From assembly GCF_007565055.1 (NCBI RefSeq), contig NC_044560.1, positions 50,429,030 to 50,493,029 on the forward strand: a stretch of 64,000 nt of DNA, in the 5' to 3' direction. Of this stretch, positions 1 through 10,175 are shown piece after piece. The notes below the pieces were generated by a model. That model had not been told where the DNA came from. It did no database searches and saw only the letters and a program-made list of their open reading frames with translations. This DNA comes from Rhinopithecus roxellana (lineage: Eukaryota; Chordata; Mammalia; Primates; Cercopithecidae). The stretch's first letter is position 1, and every line of letters starts with the position of its first letter. The translations under genes were made by a program, and so were the position numbers.

Positions 1-178
1 CAACTTTTCCCTCCTTTTAATCTTCACAGCAACCCTGTGAGGCATGTTTTATTCTCCTAATTTACAGATAAGAGAATGGGGGTTCACAGGACTGTGTAAC
101 TTTACCGAGGTCACACAGTAGTCCAGGACTTTAGCTAGGTCTATGAGACTCAAAGGCTTTCACTGTCTTTAATACGCC
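1..178 (-). mobile_element. MIR SINE fragment, reverse orientation
   Basis: The sequence follows the reverse complement of the MIR core: 'cacagcaaccctgtgaggca', then 'tttacagataagagaatggg' and 'gaggtcacacagtag'. It runs off the left edge of the window. It is clearly diverged, as expected for a mammalian-wide SINE. Confidence 0.85.
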
Positions 179-524
179 TCCCTTCACACACAAGAAATGA
201 GAGCAATTGGCAGGGCAATGTGGGAAACATTTATTTGGGATCTTTGCTTTGTTCGTATGCCTAGAGCATTTATCCTGCTCCATAGTCCCTGAAACTTTCC
301 ATGATCTCATCTCTCAACACCAGCCCCCTTTGCAATGAGCCAACCAACTAACTAAAAGGTATTCATGAAAAAGGCCCAGCAGCCTCAGGAACATACAGTT
401 GACCCTTGGCGACACAGGGGTTAGGACACTTTTTGAACCCTAATAGCTACCTAAAGTCACATGGGCCACCAGCTTTGACTTGAGCTCATCACAATGAACC
501 AACTCCTTCTCCCAGGGGGAACTA
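179..524. other. No gene; mostly unassigned sequence
   Basis: I see no coding or RNA signal here. At 396-432 'acagttgacccttggc' followed by 'acacaggggtta' resembles the terminal segment of a pogo/Tigger-type DNA transposon, but it is too short to name with confidence. Confidence 0.4.
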
Positions 525-619
525 TTAGGTAGGTGTGAAAGTAATTGCTTTTTTTTTTTTTTTTTGTCATTGCCTTTAAATGGCACTTTTTAAAAGGCAA
601 TTACTTTTGCATGAACCTA
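525..619. mobile_element. MADE1 mariner-derived MITE (palindromic)
   Basis: The left terminus (ttaggtaggtgtgaaagtaa, from 525) and right terminus (ttacttttgcatgaaccta, ending 619) are imperfect inverted repeats matching the about 80-bp MADE1 palindrome derived from Hsmar1. A TA dinucleotide flanks both ends (523-524 and 620-621), as expected for mariner integration. The left arm carries an expanded run of 18 T from 549 to 565 and nearby, which makes the copy longer than consensus. MADE1 copies are the known source of the miR-548 family. Expression of this copy is not shown by the sequence. Confidence 0.88.
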
Positions 620-634
620 TAGTTTAGGAAACCA

Positions 635-765
635 CTGACGATTCAAGGTCAGAAGATCTGAGTTCACATCCTGCCTTCCTTACCAGCTGTGAGATCCACC
701 AAGTCACTAAGCCTCTTGAAAGCTCAGTTTATCGTCACCTGTATGTTGTGGCAATGGAAAGAGCT
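635..765 (+). mobile_element. MIR SINE fragment
   Basis: The order 'agatctgagttcacatcctg', 'accagctgtgagatc' and 'cctcttgaaagctcagttta' follows the forward MIR core (phrase, tRNA-derived box region, then poly-pyrimidine stretch). It is strongly diverged. Confidence 0.65.
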
Positions 766-1239
766 GTATTACTGCAGCTACCCCATTGTGCTGCAAGCTG
801 GCTCTTGTCCTGAAAGCTCCTTGAGGGCAGGAGCTCTTTCATCCTCATCTTTTTCATCCACACTCCACAGGAAAGCTTGATACTTTATTGGTGATTCCTA
901 GGCTCTGGATTGGGAATGACCCTAAAAGCCACCATGAAGTAGAAGTTTGACTCAGAAATCAAAGTCCAGGCATAAAGTGATATTTACATGCGTGTGACAG
1001 CTTGTCCAGGAAGAGAAGTTTATTGAACAGCCAGAACAGATTGCAGAGTTAGCGCTCAACAGCTTCATCCAGAACACAGAAATCTGTTGGAGCTGAAATG
1101 TGAAGGAAACGCAGGCTGGGAAGACACACCAGTCTCAGGAAGCATGCTTGGTGGTGCTCAGACTTTCTCTGCAGAGCGTCCTTGGGTCAGACTGTTCTGG
1201 AGATGGGGTCATTAGGGCTTGGTAAGATCAAGTCCCTAA
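766..1239. other. No gene; unassigned sequence
   Basis: I see no repeat I can name and no coding signal. A 63-codon frame at 689-880 begins inside the MIR and has no recognisable content. Confidence 0.5.
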
Positions 1240-1437
1240 CAATAAGAGCAGTAACAAAAGCAATAATAATGGCCACCATTCATTACTGAGACCTCTTACA
1301 AACCAAGCTCTGAAAGCACTTGACATGTAGTAGCTCACTTGACTCCTGCAACAATTCTATGAGGCAGATAAAATTGTCCCATGTTATTTATGAATGAGGA
1401 AATCGAGCCCAGAGAGTCTGAGTGACTTGACTCAGAC
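1240..1437 (-). mobile_element. MIR SINE, reverse orientation
   Basis: 'aacaattctatgaggcagat' and 'gaatgaggaaatcgagccca' followed by 'agagtctgagtgacttg' match the reverse MIR core. 'cattcattactgagacct' upstream corresponds to the MIR 3' part. Confidence 0.8.
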
Positions 1438-2550
1438 CTCCCAGGTAAGACTTACCTTGGCCTCGCAAGCTCTTGGGTCCCAGATGAAATGCCATTTGGA
1501 AGCGTTAAGCATTGGGAGGTTGGCTCTGGCTGGTTGGATGGTTTGTAAAGCATAGCAATACAGTACAGTGCGGGAAATGTCATTTAAATTACTTTGTTTT
1601 CCTAGGACTACTTCCTCTCTTAACAAATCTTCGATAGCACCTGCCCATAGAGCACCCTGAGAAGGCAGTGGGTTTATGCCTGTAGGGGCCTGGCACATGG
1701 TGAGTGGCCACTGCTAGCTGTTCCTCTTTGCTTCTTGCTTTGTGGTATATGCTCCACCTACTTCCACACGTGATTTACAAAGGAAATTTTTGGGGCCAAA
1801 GCCTGAGAGCATATTCACTTCTTGCCAGGACTGCATTTATTTAAGAGATTCTTTTGTAAGGCAGAGAACTTCAAGAGACAAGTATAAGAAAGAGTTTTCA
1901 TCAGTCTTTTGTTTTCTACTCAAGATAGCTTTAAGTAATAACCAGCCATTACCCACCTTGGATTTTCTGTCCTCTACTGGTGAGGTCTCTTTCTTTTAAC
2001 TATTTCAAATGTCCCAGCAGAGCTGGGGAGGCCCCCTCCCCACATCACCACTGACCTAAGAAGGACAGATAGCGCACCCATGGTCAAGCTCAGGGGCCAC
2101 AATTGGTCACTGACTCACTTGAAGGGAACGGTCTCTCCCTCTTTTACCCATGATGTTGAAAAGAGGTTGATTCAGGCTAAGTTTCTAAGCAAGACTTATG
2201 AAAAGTGCCAATGACAAAAATATAACAAAATAAAAACTGTAAAGTTATATCAGGACCAAATATATCAAGGACAAGGGGAGGCCACATCTCAGGTAAGATG
2301 AAATAGTGAAGACAGATGAGGAAGAACTATTTTACTCCTATTCAGGATTGAGGCTAGCAGTCACACCTCCAGAGGGTACATTCTCCTGGAGTAACATGTG
2401 AGTAACACTCCATGGGATTAGGCAGTAAGATAGCCCTACCCAGGGTGTCTTTTTCTTCCAAGGAGCATGACTATCAAGGTAGGGCATAATTGAAGGTGAA
2501 CAGAAGTCTTAGGTGGAGAAGAGATGATCAGAGGGACCCTGGTTACTTTT
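1438..2550. other. No gene; unassigned sequence
   Basis: About 1.1 kb without a repeat I can name. The short frames at 1432-1698 (minus) and 1742-1999 (plus) show no domain, signal peptide or splice-flanked pattern. Confidence 0.5.
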
Positions 2551-2554
2551 TATG

Positions 2555-2668
2555 AAAGTTTATGATAATAGTTGGCAATAGTAATAGTCAACATGTATGA
2601 AGCAGAAGGTGTTGGGAACTCTACTAAACACATTTTGCATATATTATCCAATAATGCTGTTGTTGCCC
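2555..2668 (-). mobile_element. Probable MIR remnant, reverse orientation
   Basis: 'gataatagttggcaatagt', 'gttgggaactctactaaaca' and 'tgcatatattatccaataat' follow the 3' part of a reverse MIR. It is very diverged and is cut by the LTR that starts at 2672. Confidence 0.45.
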
Positions 2669-2671
2669 AGC

Positions 2672-3083
2672 TGTATTAGTCTGTTTTTGAATTGCTAAAA
2701 GAAATACCTGGACTAATTTCTGAAGAAACTATATTTAATTGGCTCATGGTTCCCCAGGCTGTACAGGAAGCATGGTGGCATCAGCTTCTGGGAAGGCCTC
2801 GGGGAACTTAAAATCATGGCACAAGTGCAAAGGGGAGCAAGGCACCTCAGATGACAGGAGCAGGGCGGGGGGGAGGTGCTACACACTTTTAAAACAGCCA
2901 GATCTTGTGACAACTCACTCACTATCACGTGAACAGCACAGAGGGGATAGTGCTAAACCACTCATCAGAACTTGCCCCATGATCCAGTCACCTCCCACTG
3001 GGCCCCACCTCCAAAAAGGGGATTGGGGATTACATACAATTCTACATGAGATTTGGATGGGGACACAGATCCAAACCATATCA
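2672..3083 (-). mobile_element. Solo MaLR LTR (MST/THE1 type), reverse orientation
   Basis: The segment starts 'tgtattagtctg' and ends 'ccaaaccatatca', the two reverse-complement termini of ERVL-MaLR LTRs of the MST/THE1 group. Internal landmarks are 'aattggctcatggttcccca', 'ctgtacaggaagcatggtgg' and 'gatccagtcacctcccactg'. Flanks ccagc (2667-2671) and ccaac (3084-3088) match at 4 of 5 bases and are probably the decayed target duplication. No internal retroviral sequence adjoins it, so this is a solo LTR. The frames at 2713-2928 and 2739-3137 are LTR sequence and not genes. Confidence 0.92.
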
Positions 3084-3370
3084 CCAACCAACAGCCACTC
3101 TTCCTCTTCTTTTTCTGCAAACCGTCATTTTGTTTAGGTGGCAGTATGCCCTGCCCGAGACATCATGAATGTCTAAGTCAATTATGTAATGCTATTCACC
3201 TAAGCCAGGACCGGGTCTAGGAACAGGTGTGTAGCTATATCTGGTGAATAAGAAAGAAAGCAAAGTCAAGTACTTTCCAAGAATAGCGGATATTTTCCTC
3301 CCTGAGAAGAGAGAGGTCACAGAAAAGTCTGTTTTGCTTGTTTGTTTTTACCTATGTCTTTTATCCTTGC

Positions 3371-3560
3371 CTTCTAAGTGTTGTGTGAAGATATGATGGC
3401 CTAGGAAATCCCAGGGATACCAACCTAGAACCTCAGAACCCCAGTGGCACTGGGTTGCTGGGGTAGTGCTGGCACTGCCTGCCTCAAAACTTCTTGTCAA
3501 GTGAGATATTAAATGTCTTTATTATTTATACCACTATTAATTTGGTATTCTCTTACTTGC
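3371..3560 (+). mobile_element. Old interspersed repeat, family uncertain
   Basis: 'gttgctggggtagtgctggc', 'agtgagatattaaatgtctt' and 'tctcttacttgcacctac' have the layout of the 3' end of an old LTR or MER-type repeat (polyadenylation-like 'attaaat' followed by a conserved tail). I cannot name the family. Confidence 0.35.
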
Positions 3561-3594
3561 ACCTACAAGTTTTCCTACTGATAAAATAGTATTG

Positions 3595-3715
3595 GTTCCG
3601 TGTTATAATTGAGAAAACTAGGACTTAAAAAAATGAAATCCCTTCCCCTCTGTCACACAGCTCATAAGTGGGAAGGCCTAATAAGCTTTTGCTGCTACGA
3701 TTCTGCCTGTATCCA
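3595..3715 (-). mobile_element. MIR SINE fragment, reverse orientation
   Basis: 'ataattgagaaaactaggac' followed by 'tgtcacacagctcataagtg' is the reverse MIR core. The rest is diverged. Confidence 0.65.
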
Positions 3716-4104
3716 AGTCTATACAGTCCAGGGGAATTACATTCCAGGGGCAATAGGTTTGTTCAATCAAGTAAGAAGAGCTCTTGACATTGGACAGCCA
3801 AGTAGGGAGCTCTCAGTCATAGGAGAAGCTCAAGCAAAGATAAGACAGCCATTCATGAAGGTCACTGGAAGGAGAGCCAGGCTCTAAGTAGACAGGAGTC
3901 AGGAAGACGGACCACGTGTGAGATGCAAATGTATCATAAATGTGTTCTGGAATAGAACCACATGGGCACAAAGAATAGGCAAAAAAGAAACTGCAGTCTT
4001 GGCTAACCAGACTTCCAGTTTGGTGATGAGACAGTGCTTCAGACATCTGTGCTCCAGGAATGGGTTTGACAGTGCTGCTCCTGGACCATTGAGGGTGATG
4101 GCAT

Positions 4105-4152
4105 GGTGAAGGGTAAGGATCAGGCCTGGATCTGCATGAAAGTCCCAGCTCT
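4105..4152 (+). mobile_element. MIR SINE, 5' piece, split by an Alu
   Basis: 'gatcaggcctggatctgcat' and 'agtcccagct' correspond to the MIR segment before the insertion. The element resumes at 4462 after the Alu, so the two pieces form one insertion. Confidence 0.6.
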
Positions 4153-4461
4153 GGCCAGGTGCATTGGCTCATGCCTATAATTTCAGCACTTTGGGAGGCC
4201 AAGGCAGGTGGATCACTTGAGGTCAGGAGTTCAAGACCAGCTTGGGCAACATGGCAAAACCCTAGCTGGGTGTGGTGCTGCACGCCTGTAATCCCACCTG
4301 CTCGGGAGGCTGAGGCACAAGAATCACTTGAACCGGGGAGGCAGAGGTTGCAGTGAGCCAACATTGCACCACTGCACTCCAACCTGGGTGACAGAGTGAG
4401 ACTCCATCTCAAAAATAAATAAATACATACAATTAAAAATAATAATAAATAAATAAAGAGC
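4153..4461 (+). mobile_element. AluS/J element inserted in a MIR
   Basis: It starts 'ggccaggtgcattggctcat' and has both monomers, but the stretch normally joining 'aaaccc' to 'agctgggtg' (the 'tctctactaaaaatac' region) is deleted. The tail is degenerate AAAT repeats (4412-4460). A perfect 11-bp duplication, aagtcccagct, flanks it at 4140-4150 and 4462-4472. The weak frames at 3813-4463 (minus) and 4159-4356 (plus) are Alu sequence. Confidence 0.95.
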
Positions 4462-4650
4462 AAGTCCCAGCTTTGCTATTTCGCACCTGCCAACCTCAAA
4501 TTCCCTCTTTGTCAAATGGGAATAATGGCCTCAGTGTGCTTCCTGGGGCTGCTGTGAAGGGTAAATGAGATGATTGTACACTTCTGCAAACGTTTATGGA
4601 AGGCCTACTATATGCCCAGCCTTCTATCAAGTCCTGATGTCTGTGTAAGC
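4462..4650 (+). mobile_element. MIR SINE, 3' piece, continuing after the Alu
   Basis: 'ccctctttgtcaaatgggaa' and 'gctgctgtgaagggtaaatg' are the forward MIR core and downstream region. 'aggcctactatatgcccagc' follows. Confidence 0.75.
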
Positions 4651-4854
4651 CGAAAGAATTTCACAAATTTAAAATATTAAGTATTCTAATTTATTTTTTA
4701 AAATTGTCTAAGTCCTCTCTTCCTCCTACCTCACCAAGGAGCTCCATCCATCTATTTGGAAATAAATTGAGCTCTTACCCAGGAAAATAGAAGAAATGGC
4801 TCCAACAGAGAGAGTTTCCAGCAAGACAAATCCCCAGTGGCTTCTCCCTGCCAC

Positions 4855-5045
4855 CGCTCAATAATGGTGTTTGCTATAAATCAGAGAGCTTCTTTATCAA
4901 GTGCCTTGGAAGCGCTTGGGACTGATTTAGCCCTAGAGTGAGATTAATCACAAATTGCTGCTTTAGAAAGAGTGATGGGTGTGAATTAGAAGGTTCAGTG
5001 GAGATCATTCTGATTCACCCCGATTGCTATAGATAACTGGAGTTT
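4855..5045. promoter_or_regulatory. Candidate conserved non-coding element
   Basis: This repeat-free block has a texture typical of developmental non-coding elements: 'ctataaatcagag', 'agattaatcacaaattgc' and 'gtgaattagaag'. GATTAATC is a paired-type homeodomain core. This is a judgement from composition and motif type only; no conservation was measured. Confidence 0.3.
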
Positions 5046-5164
5046 ACAGAACTAAGGCCCTAAGTTTTTTAACATTTCTCAGTTTGAAAAAAGTTACTAT
5101 ATATAAGAATAGATCTCTTTTCCCCTAATAATGTCATAGTGGGATGGGGAAGGAACTAACTTTT

Positions 5165-5375
5165 TTTAAAAGCACCTACTGTGGGTGCCAGACTCTATGC
5201 TTACATCATGATTTTTAATCCCCATAACAACTGCATGAGATAGGTCTGGCCATCCTCATTTTTCAGATAACAAAAGTGAGACCTACATCAGTGAAAAGAC
5301 TTATACAATGTTATGCAATGCCCAAATGGCTGAGATGAGAATAAAATTCAGGTCTGTGTGATTCCAAAGCCTTAC
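5165..5375 (-). mobile_element. MIR SINE, reverse orientation
   Basis: 'aatccccataacaactgcat' then 'gagataggtctggccatcct' and 'tttttcagataacaaaagtg' match the reverse MIR core. 'gatgagaataaaattcaggt' is its 5' end. Confidence 0.78.
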
Positions 5376-6035
5376 CATGGAGCCTCTTGGATCATTGATG
5401 GCAGATTCCTGGCAGCAGAGCTCAACATAGATACAAAAAATAAATGAAAATGTCTTGCTGTGACTGCTGGCCAGCAATGATGCCTGCGACAGTCCCTTAA
5501 GACCCAACTTTAATGACACTGTCCTGTGATAACCTTCTCTAACATCTCACTTTTCTTTTCATAAGATAGAGGATAAATATAGAGTGTAGTGGCCACGGAG
5601 GGGTACCACTCAGATCACTCTTCAAGTGAGTCCTCTATGGAGTGCATGATTGACAAATGCTCCAGCTGCCACACCTTCAGACCCATAGTAACTGAATATA
5701 GCAGGGGCACTAGAGCTGGTGCACATGAGATGGTGTCATGGATGAATGTTGCTTGAGGACTCCCTGTTGACCTGGCCAAAACTTTCTTACAACTGCACTG
5801 TAGTCACAGCTCTTTCTACTTCCTTCTCCTTTCCCACTCTCCTTTCTTGCATGTCAGACCCACATCATGGTCTGAAGGCTCTCCCTGCCTGCTCCTGATC
5901 CTCTCCTTTGTCGTGCACAAGAGCTTCTCCATTACATCTCATGCACAGCTAATCCCATCTTGTGTCTACTTCCTGAAGAATGCTAATGGAAAGACACAGT
6001 GACTCTGTTTCTTTAACCCACATGTCTGTCACATG
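5376..6035. other. No gene; unassigned, with a possible L2 scrap
   Basis: 'gacccaactttaatgacact' with 'gataaccttctctaac' at 5500-5545 resembles the L2 3' region in forward orientation. The remainder, including a pyrimidine-rich stretch at 5810-5950, is unassigned. Confidence 0.35.
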
Positions 6036-6039
6036 GGAA

Positions 6040-6284
6040 ACAGATCAATTCTATGATATCATCATGCAGTGGAATACTATATGGCAGTCAAAAATGAATG
6101 AATTAGAGTTATAGACATCAACATACATACATCTCAAAAACATAATGTTGAGCAAAAACAAAAATGTTGCAGAGTGATACATACAGTATGTAACATTTAT
6201 ACAAAGTTTTAAAACTTGTGAAATAATGTCATATATAATTTGTAGATGAACGCATATGTGACAAAAGCATAAAAACACACTAAG
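6040..6284 (+). mobile_element. L1M 3' end, first piece
   Basis: 'gcagtggaatactatatggc' and 'aacataatgttgagcaaaaa' match the L1 3' region of old L1M subfamilies read in sense. An Alu interrupts it at 6285 and the rest lies at 6606-6778. Confidence 0.8.
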
Positions 6285-6605
6285 GGCCGGGTGCGGTGGC
6301 TCATGCCTGTAATCCCAGCACTTTGGGAGGCCGAGGAGGGCAGATTTCGAGGTCAGGAGATTGAGACCATCCTGGCCAACATGGTGAAACCCCATCTCTA
6401 CTAAAAATACAAAAATCAGCTGGATGTGGTGGCACACGCCTGCAGTACCAACTACTTGGCTAAGGCAGGAGAATCACTTGAACCCGGGAGGTGGAGGTTG
6501 CAGTGAGCCGAGATTGCACCACTGCACTCCAGCCTGGGCACAGAGAGAAACTCCATTTCAAAACAAACAAACAAACAAAAACAAAACAAAACAAAACAAA
6601 AACCC
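6285..6605 (+). mobile_element. AluS element inserted in L1M
   Basis: A full-length Alu starting 'ggccgggtgcggtggctcat', with a long CAAA/CAAAA-type tail from 6562. A perfect 13-bp duplication, aaaaacacactaa, flanks it at 6271-6283 and 6606-6618. The frames at 6051-6437 and 6452-6760 (minus) and 6424-6618 (plus) are products of this repeat. Confidence 0.96.
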
Positions 6606-6778
6606 AAAAACACACTAATGAAAGATAAACCCAAATTCAGGAGAGAGGTTACCACTGAGGAGAAAAAGAAAAATGCAAACAGATTTTGTATTTTAAGCTG
6701 CGTGGTTGGTACACAGTTGTTCATAATACCTCTGCTTTTTATATGCCTGAAGTATTTCATAATAAAAATTTAAAACAT
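6606..6778 (+). mobile_element. L1M 3' terminus, second piece
   Basis: It ends 'cctgaagtatttcataataa' then 'aaatttaaaac', the classic L1M/L1ME 3' terminus with polyadenylation signal. It continues the piece broken by the Alu. Confidence 0.82.
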
Positions 6779-6949
6779 ATTAAATCATACCCAACAAATT
6801 GCCTCGAGTGAAAAATAATAAAATAATTTGAAATTGGCTATGTTCTGGGAAATTTCGGATATATGTTGTCACATGCCAGCAGTTGAGTCTTAGTCTATTG
6901 TGGCTTTTACTGCACCGAATAGCAATTATTTATTTTTATGTTTGTTTCT

Positions 6950-7085
6950 ATTCTCTTTCTCTCCCCTACCCTCACTGGACCACAAGCTCTAAGAAAAAAG
7001 ACTCTCATCTCCTTATTTCTTAATCCCCAGTGGCTATGACAGTAGCCAGGGAGCAATATGTGTTTATTATGTTTTTAATAATCAG
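6950..7085 (+). mobile_element. L2 3' end fragment
   Basis: 'ctggaccacaagctctaaga' followed by 'ttaatccccagtggctatga' and 'gtgtttattatgtttttaat' follow the L2 3' terminal order (clip of 'gactgtaagctcc ... atccccagcgcc ... aataaa'). Confidence 0.6.
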
Positions 7086-7319
7086 GAGAAGAGAAAACGG
7101 GGACTGGGGAGAGAGATGGCAGGTAGTGCAGACGGCAAAGCCTAAGTAATTATTTTTTCAATCTAATCAAAAAAGCAGACATTGTGCTTTCGTTTGAGCG
7201 CTGCTATGTATGGGCAATAGGTCTGCAGTGGGGCAGCTGGGGGCCAGGCCAGAGGGCCTGACGTGTTTGAGTTCCTGTTACAGTGGCAGCCACTTTGTTA
7301 TATGTTTCAGGCAAAAAGT

Positions 7320-7480
7320 TTGGCATTATCCTCACAACTTGGAGAGTTCAGCATTATCACTGCTTTTCACAGATAAGGAAACTAATGCTCAGTGAATTTG
7401 AGAATGGCCAGAGCCACCCACCTGCTCATTAGCAGGGTCAGGTTCATATCAGACTCTCTGGTCCCACTTGTCCCCTGGGA
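7320..7480 (-). mobile_element. MIR SINE, reverse orientation
   Basis: 'atcctcacaacttggagagt' and 'cacagataaggaaactaatg' then 'ctcagtgaatttgagaatgg' match the reverse MIR core. Confidence 0.72.
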
Positions 7481-7554
7481 GGCAATGCGTCCATGCACTG
7501 TATCTGCGTCACACAAGGCAAGCCGCGGATCTGCTGTGGGGCCACTCACTCACA

Positions 7555-7925
7555 TATTCATGTATTCATTCATTCAACAACACCTGCATTCCAGGCACTA
7601 CTGCGCCAGGCACTAGGATACAGTGATGAATGGCTCAGACTGACACCCACCACAAGGAGCCCCCCAACTAGTGGGGGCTTAGATGCACAAACACGGCCTC
7701 CCCTGCAGTCACAGACCAGTTATGGGACAGGCGCTGGTCAACCGGACTGTGATGGTAAAAGGAGGCGAAACATCACCCGTGTAGAATGTCAAGGCTTCCT
7801 GGAAGAATGACCTCCAGATGAGACCCAGGTGAGGGCAGGTGGAGGGAAGACAGGAGGGTGTTTGGCAGGGGAGGAGGATTGTTCCTTTCAAGAAAGAGCA
7901 GCCTCTCTGAGGCCTGAAGATGAAA
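7555..7925 (-). mobile_element. L2 LINE, 3' part, reverse orientation
   Basis: It begins 'tattcattcattcaacaaca' and continues 'ccaggcactaggatacagtg', 'atgaatggctcagactg' and 'aggcttcctggaagaatgac', the reverse-complement order of the L2 3' UTR. The frames at 7493-7810 (plus) and 7709-7984 (minus) lie in it. Confidence 0.75.
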
Positions 7926-8600
7926 GAGCAGAGTGTCAGGGTTTCCCGTGACAGCCGCTTGTACATTCTTCCCAAGTATCCCATTCATCTGCCTTCCAGG
8001 CTCTGAGTCCTGGGCTTCAGGGACCTTCCCTGGGCCCCCACATTGCTTTCACACAGACCTACCCACCCACATCTGTGTTAATCCAGGCCCTCCGAGAAGG
8101 CAGAAACTGAGACAGGATTAAACACGCAAGAAATCTGTTAGAGGAAATGCCTGTGGGGGAAAATGTGGAGACCAGGGGAGGCTGGAAAAGCCACAAGTCC
8201 ACGATGCAGACCTGACTCCCGGCGAAGGAGCAAGGGAGGGGAGGGAGGGATGGGGGAAGTGTTTTAGACAATCCTACGGAAACTTTGGCAGGGCTCTCTG
8301 GGAGTCCTGGAGCCAAGGTTGCCCACGAGAGGGGTCCCAAGTCTCTAGGAAGGCCCCTTCCTCATTATCCCTGCCCTGCTCCTCCATCGGCTGGGGGTGG
8401 CCAGGGGCAGTCAGGACAGTGTTTGTGCTGGATTTTGGAAAGCAGTTGTGGGAACCGCTGGGCAGTCATGCTCCCTGAAGCTGGGTATCTGAGAGGAATA
8501 TTCTCCGTGCCCACCACATTCCCCTAGGTTTGGTATCCCTCCACATCTGGCTTCTGCTTCAACCCCTGTTCCTGGGCTCTGCCAAGGGAAACAGTCCTGA
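7926..8600. other. No gene; unassigned GC-richer sequence
   Basis: I see no nameable repeat. 'gcaagggaggggagggaggg' (8228-8248) is a G-rich purine run. Several overlapping frames (8059-8340, 8285-8527, 8411-8710) exist on both strands because stops are scarce in GC-rich DNA. None has recognisable content. Confidence 0.45.
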
Positions 8601-8604
8601 GAAA

Positions 8605-8815
8605 AGGTGGCATCGGGTAGTGGTGAGGGGCACAGCTTCGCAGCAGCCCCCATTTCTGCCACTGACCATGGGTACCACGGGCAAGGCACTGAACCCCCCA
8701 GTTTCCTCATGGGAAAGTATGGATAATAACGGTTCCTGTCTCCTAAGGTTGTGACAGAAGTACATGAATTAAAACACGTGGTAAGCGCCCAATAAATGGT
8801 ACCTATTATTATTTT
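8605..8815 (+). mobile_element. MIR SINE
   Basis: 'cccagtttcctcatgggaaa' then 'gtatggataataacggttcc' and 'gcgcccaataaatggtacct' follow the forward MIR core and 3' end. Confidence 0.82.
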
Positions 8816-8929
8816 AATGGATCCGTTTTTTATTTAGGGGGCATTTCAATGCATTGGTTTGATGAGGCTGCATCAAAATGTAAAAGCCCTGTACTCCCAC
8901 CGCTGCTGCGTGCCAAATATACCTACACC

Positions 8930-9160
8930 TCACTCTGTCCTGAATCCTTCACCATCTTCCCATGAAGCTGCTCCTGACCCTGAGGCTTGGTTTGGGGTCC
9001 TCCTCTGAGCCTGTAGCCTCCCTTTCCACGGAACTTTTTACAATGATTGGTTGCACGTTTTGTTGTTGTTTTCATTTCTTGCAATAAACTGAGAATCCCT
9101 GTGGGGGTGAGGACAATGTCCTGTTTCCTGCCGCATCATCAGTCCCTACATGTTGGCTGA
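8930..9160 (+). mobile_element. Probable L2 fragment
   Basis: 'gaagctgctcctgaccctga' and 'gtgggggtgaggacaatgtc' resemble the L2 3' region ('gaggccttccctgacc ... gagggcagggac'). It is heavily diverged. Confidence 0.45.
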
Positions 9161-9715
9161 CCTGTGCCCCAGCCAGGCTCAAACCCAGGGAGGGCCACTC
9201 TCTAGGGTCATGCAGGGCACTTGCCTGAGAGGAGAGGAGGACTGCAGTCCACCTTGTGACTGGGTGACCAGTGGTGGGCTCAGGTGCTGTGCTTGCCTGA
9301 AGGAGGCACAGTGTTCCAGTTTGCATTCACACGACATTGCTTACAGCTTGTAATGCGAGTTTCTGATGGACTGCACCTGTCCAGAGGCGGGTACTTTTCT
9401 TATTTGATAAAGATACCATATTGGTTAACAACAGCTCAGCCAATAAGCCAGGCTGAGAATGTGAGGCACCAGCACAGTGCCTCACACTGTGTCAGCTACT
9501 GCTGCAAACTTCTGGAAAGGCTTTGATGAGCTCTTCTGAGGCTGTTTCTGCCTTAGCAACATGATGGGTTAGATTCAAGTTTCTAAGGTCCTCTGCTGCC
9601 CCGATATGCGGTGATTAGAGGAAGCATGGTGTTTGGATACTGCTGAGGTGTGAGGGCAAGGGCTGCCAGATATGGAGTTTAGAATGGTCGCATCCTCTCC
9701 TGGGCTCGGGTTAGC
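9161..9715. other. No gene; unassigned sequence
   Basis: Frames of 67-84 codons at 9072-9526 overlap on opposite strands and have no recognisable content. I see no nameable repeat. Confidence 0.45.
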
Positions 9716-9724
9716 CTTGCCCAT

Positions 9725-9794
9725 CACCCTGGTCAGTTCTCACCTCCTCCTCCAAGGAGCCTGCCTGAGCAAGCCCACATCCATCGTATTTGCT
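9725..9794 (+). mobile_element. Short L2 fragment
   Basis: 'cacctcctcctccaaggagc' and 'ctgcctgagcaagcccacat' match the L2 segment usually reading 'cctcctcagagaggccttccctgacca'. It is very short. Confidence 0.4.
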
Positions 9795-10000
9795 TTGTAC
9801 TTTACATTTTATTAGGTGCCTTTGATATATTACTTCCTTTAATTCTCACAGCAACCTAGTGCTATATCTTGGTGTTATATTGATGCTATGTCTGATAGAT
9901 GAGAGAAAAGGAACTCAGAGAAGTTAAATAACATTCACAAGGCCACACAGCTAGTACAAGGCCAAGTTCAGGCTCAAACACAAGTCTAGGCAGAATTCCT
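9795..10000 (-). mobile_element. MIR SINE, reverse orientation
   Basis: 'attctcacagcaacctagtg', 'gatgagagaaaaggaactca' and 'aaggccacacagctagtaca' are the reverse MIR core in order. Confidence 0.85.
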
Positions 10001-10039
10001 ACGCATCTTATTTATGCTACTTATAATTTTTCTCTGCAT

Positions 10040-10175
10040 TGCATATTTCTCTGTTTCTGGCCCCATTTTGAATATAAAAACCTCAAGGACAGGTGACATG
10101 ATCCCACTTCATTCCATTGTCTGCCAAACACATCATGCACACAGTAAGTGCTGTCTAAATGCTGTCCGAGTAAGA
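10040..10175 (+). mobile_element. L2 3' end fragment
   Basis: 'aaaacctcaaggacaggtga', 'attccattgtctgccaaaca' and 'acacagtaagtgctgtctaa' follow the L2 3' terminus. It supplies the first codons of the 10014-10928 open frame. Confidence 0.62.

Noticed and set aside
3813..4463. 216-codon minus-strand frame resembling a protein with a hydrophobic start
   Set aside because: Its N-terminal half is translated reverse Alu, a common artefact. No other coding evidence.
8228..8260. G-quadruplex-forming promoter element
   Set aside because: The G runs are interrupted by A and there is no CpG island or promoter context; a purine-rich tract is the simpler reading.
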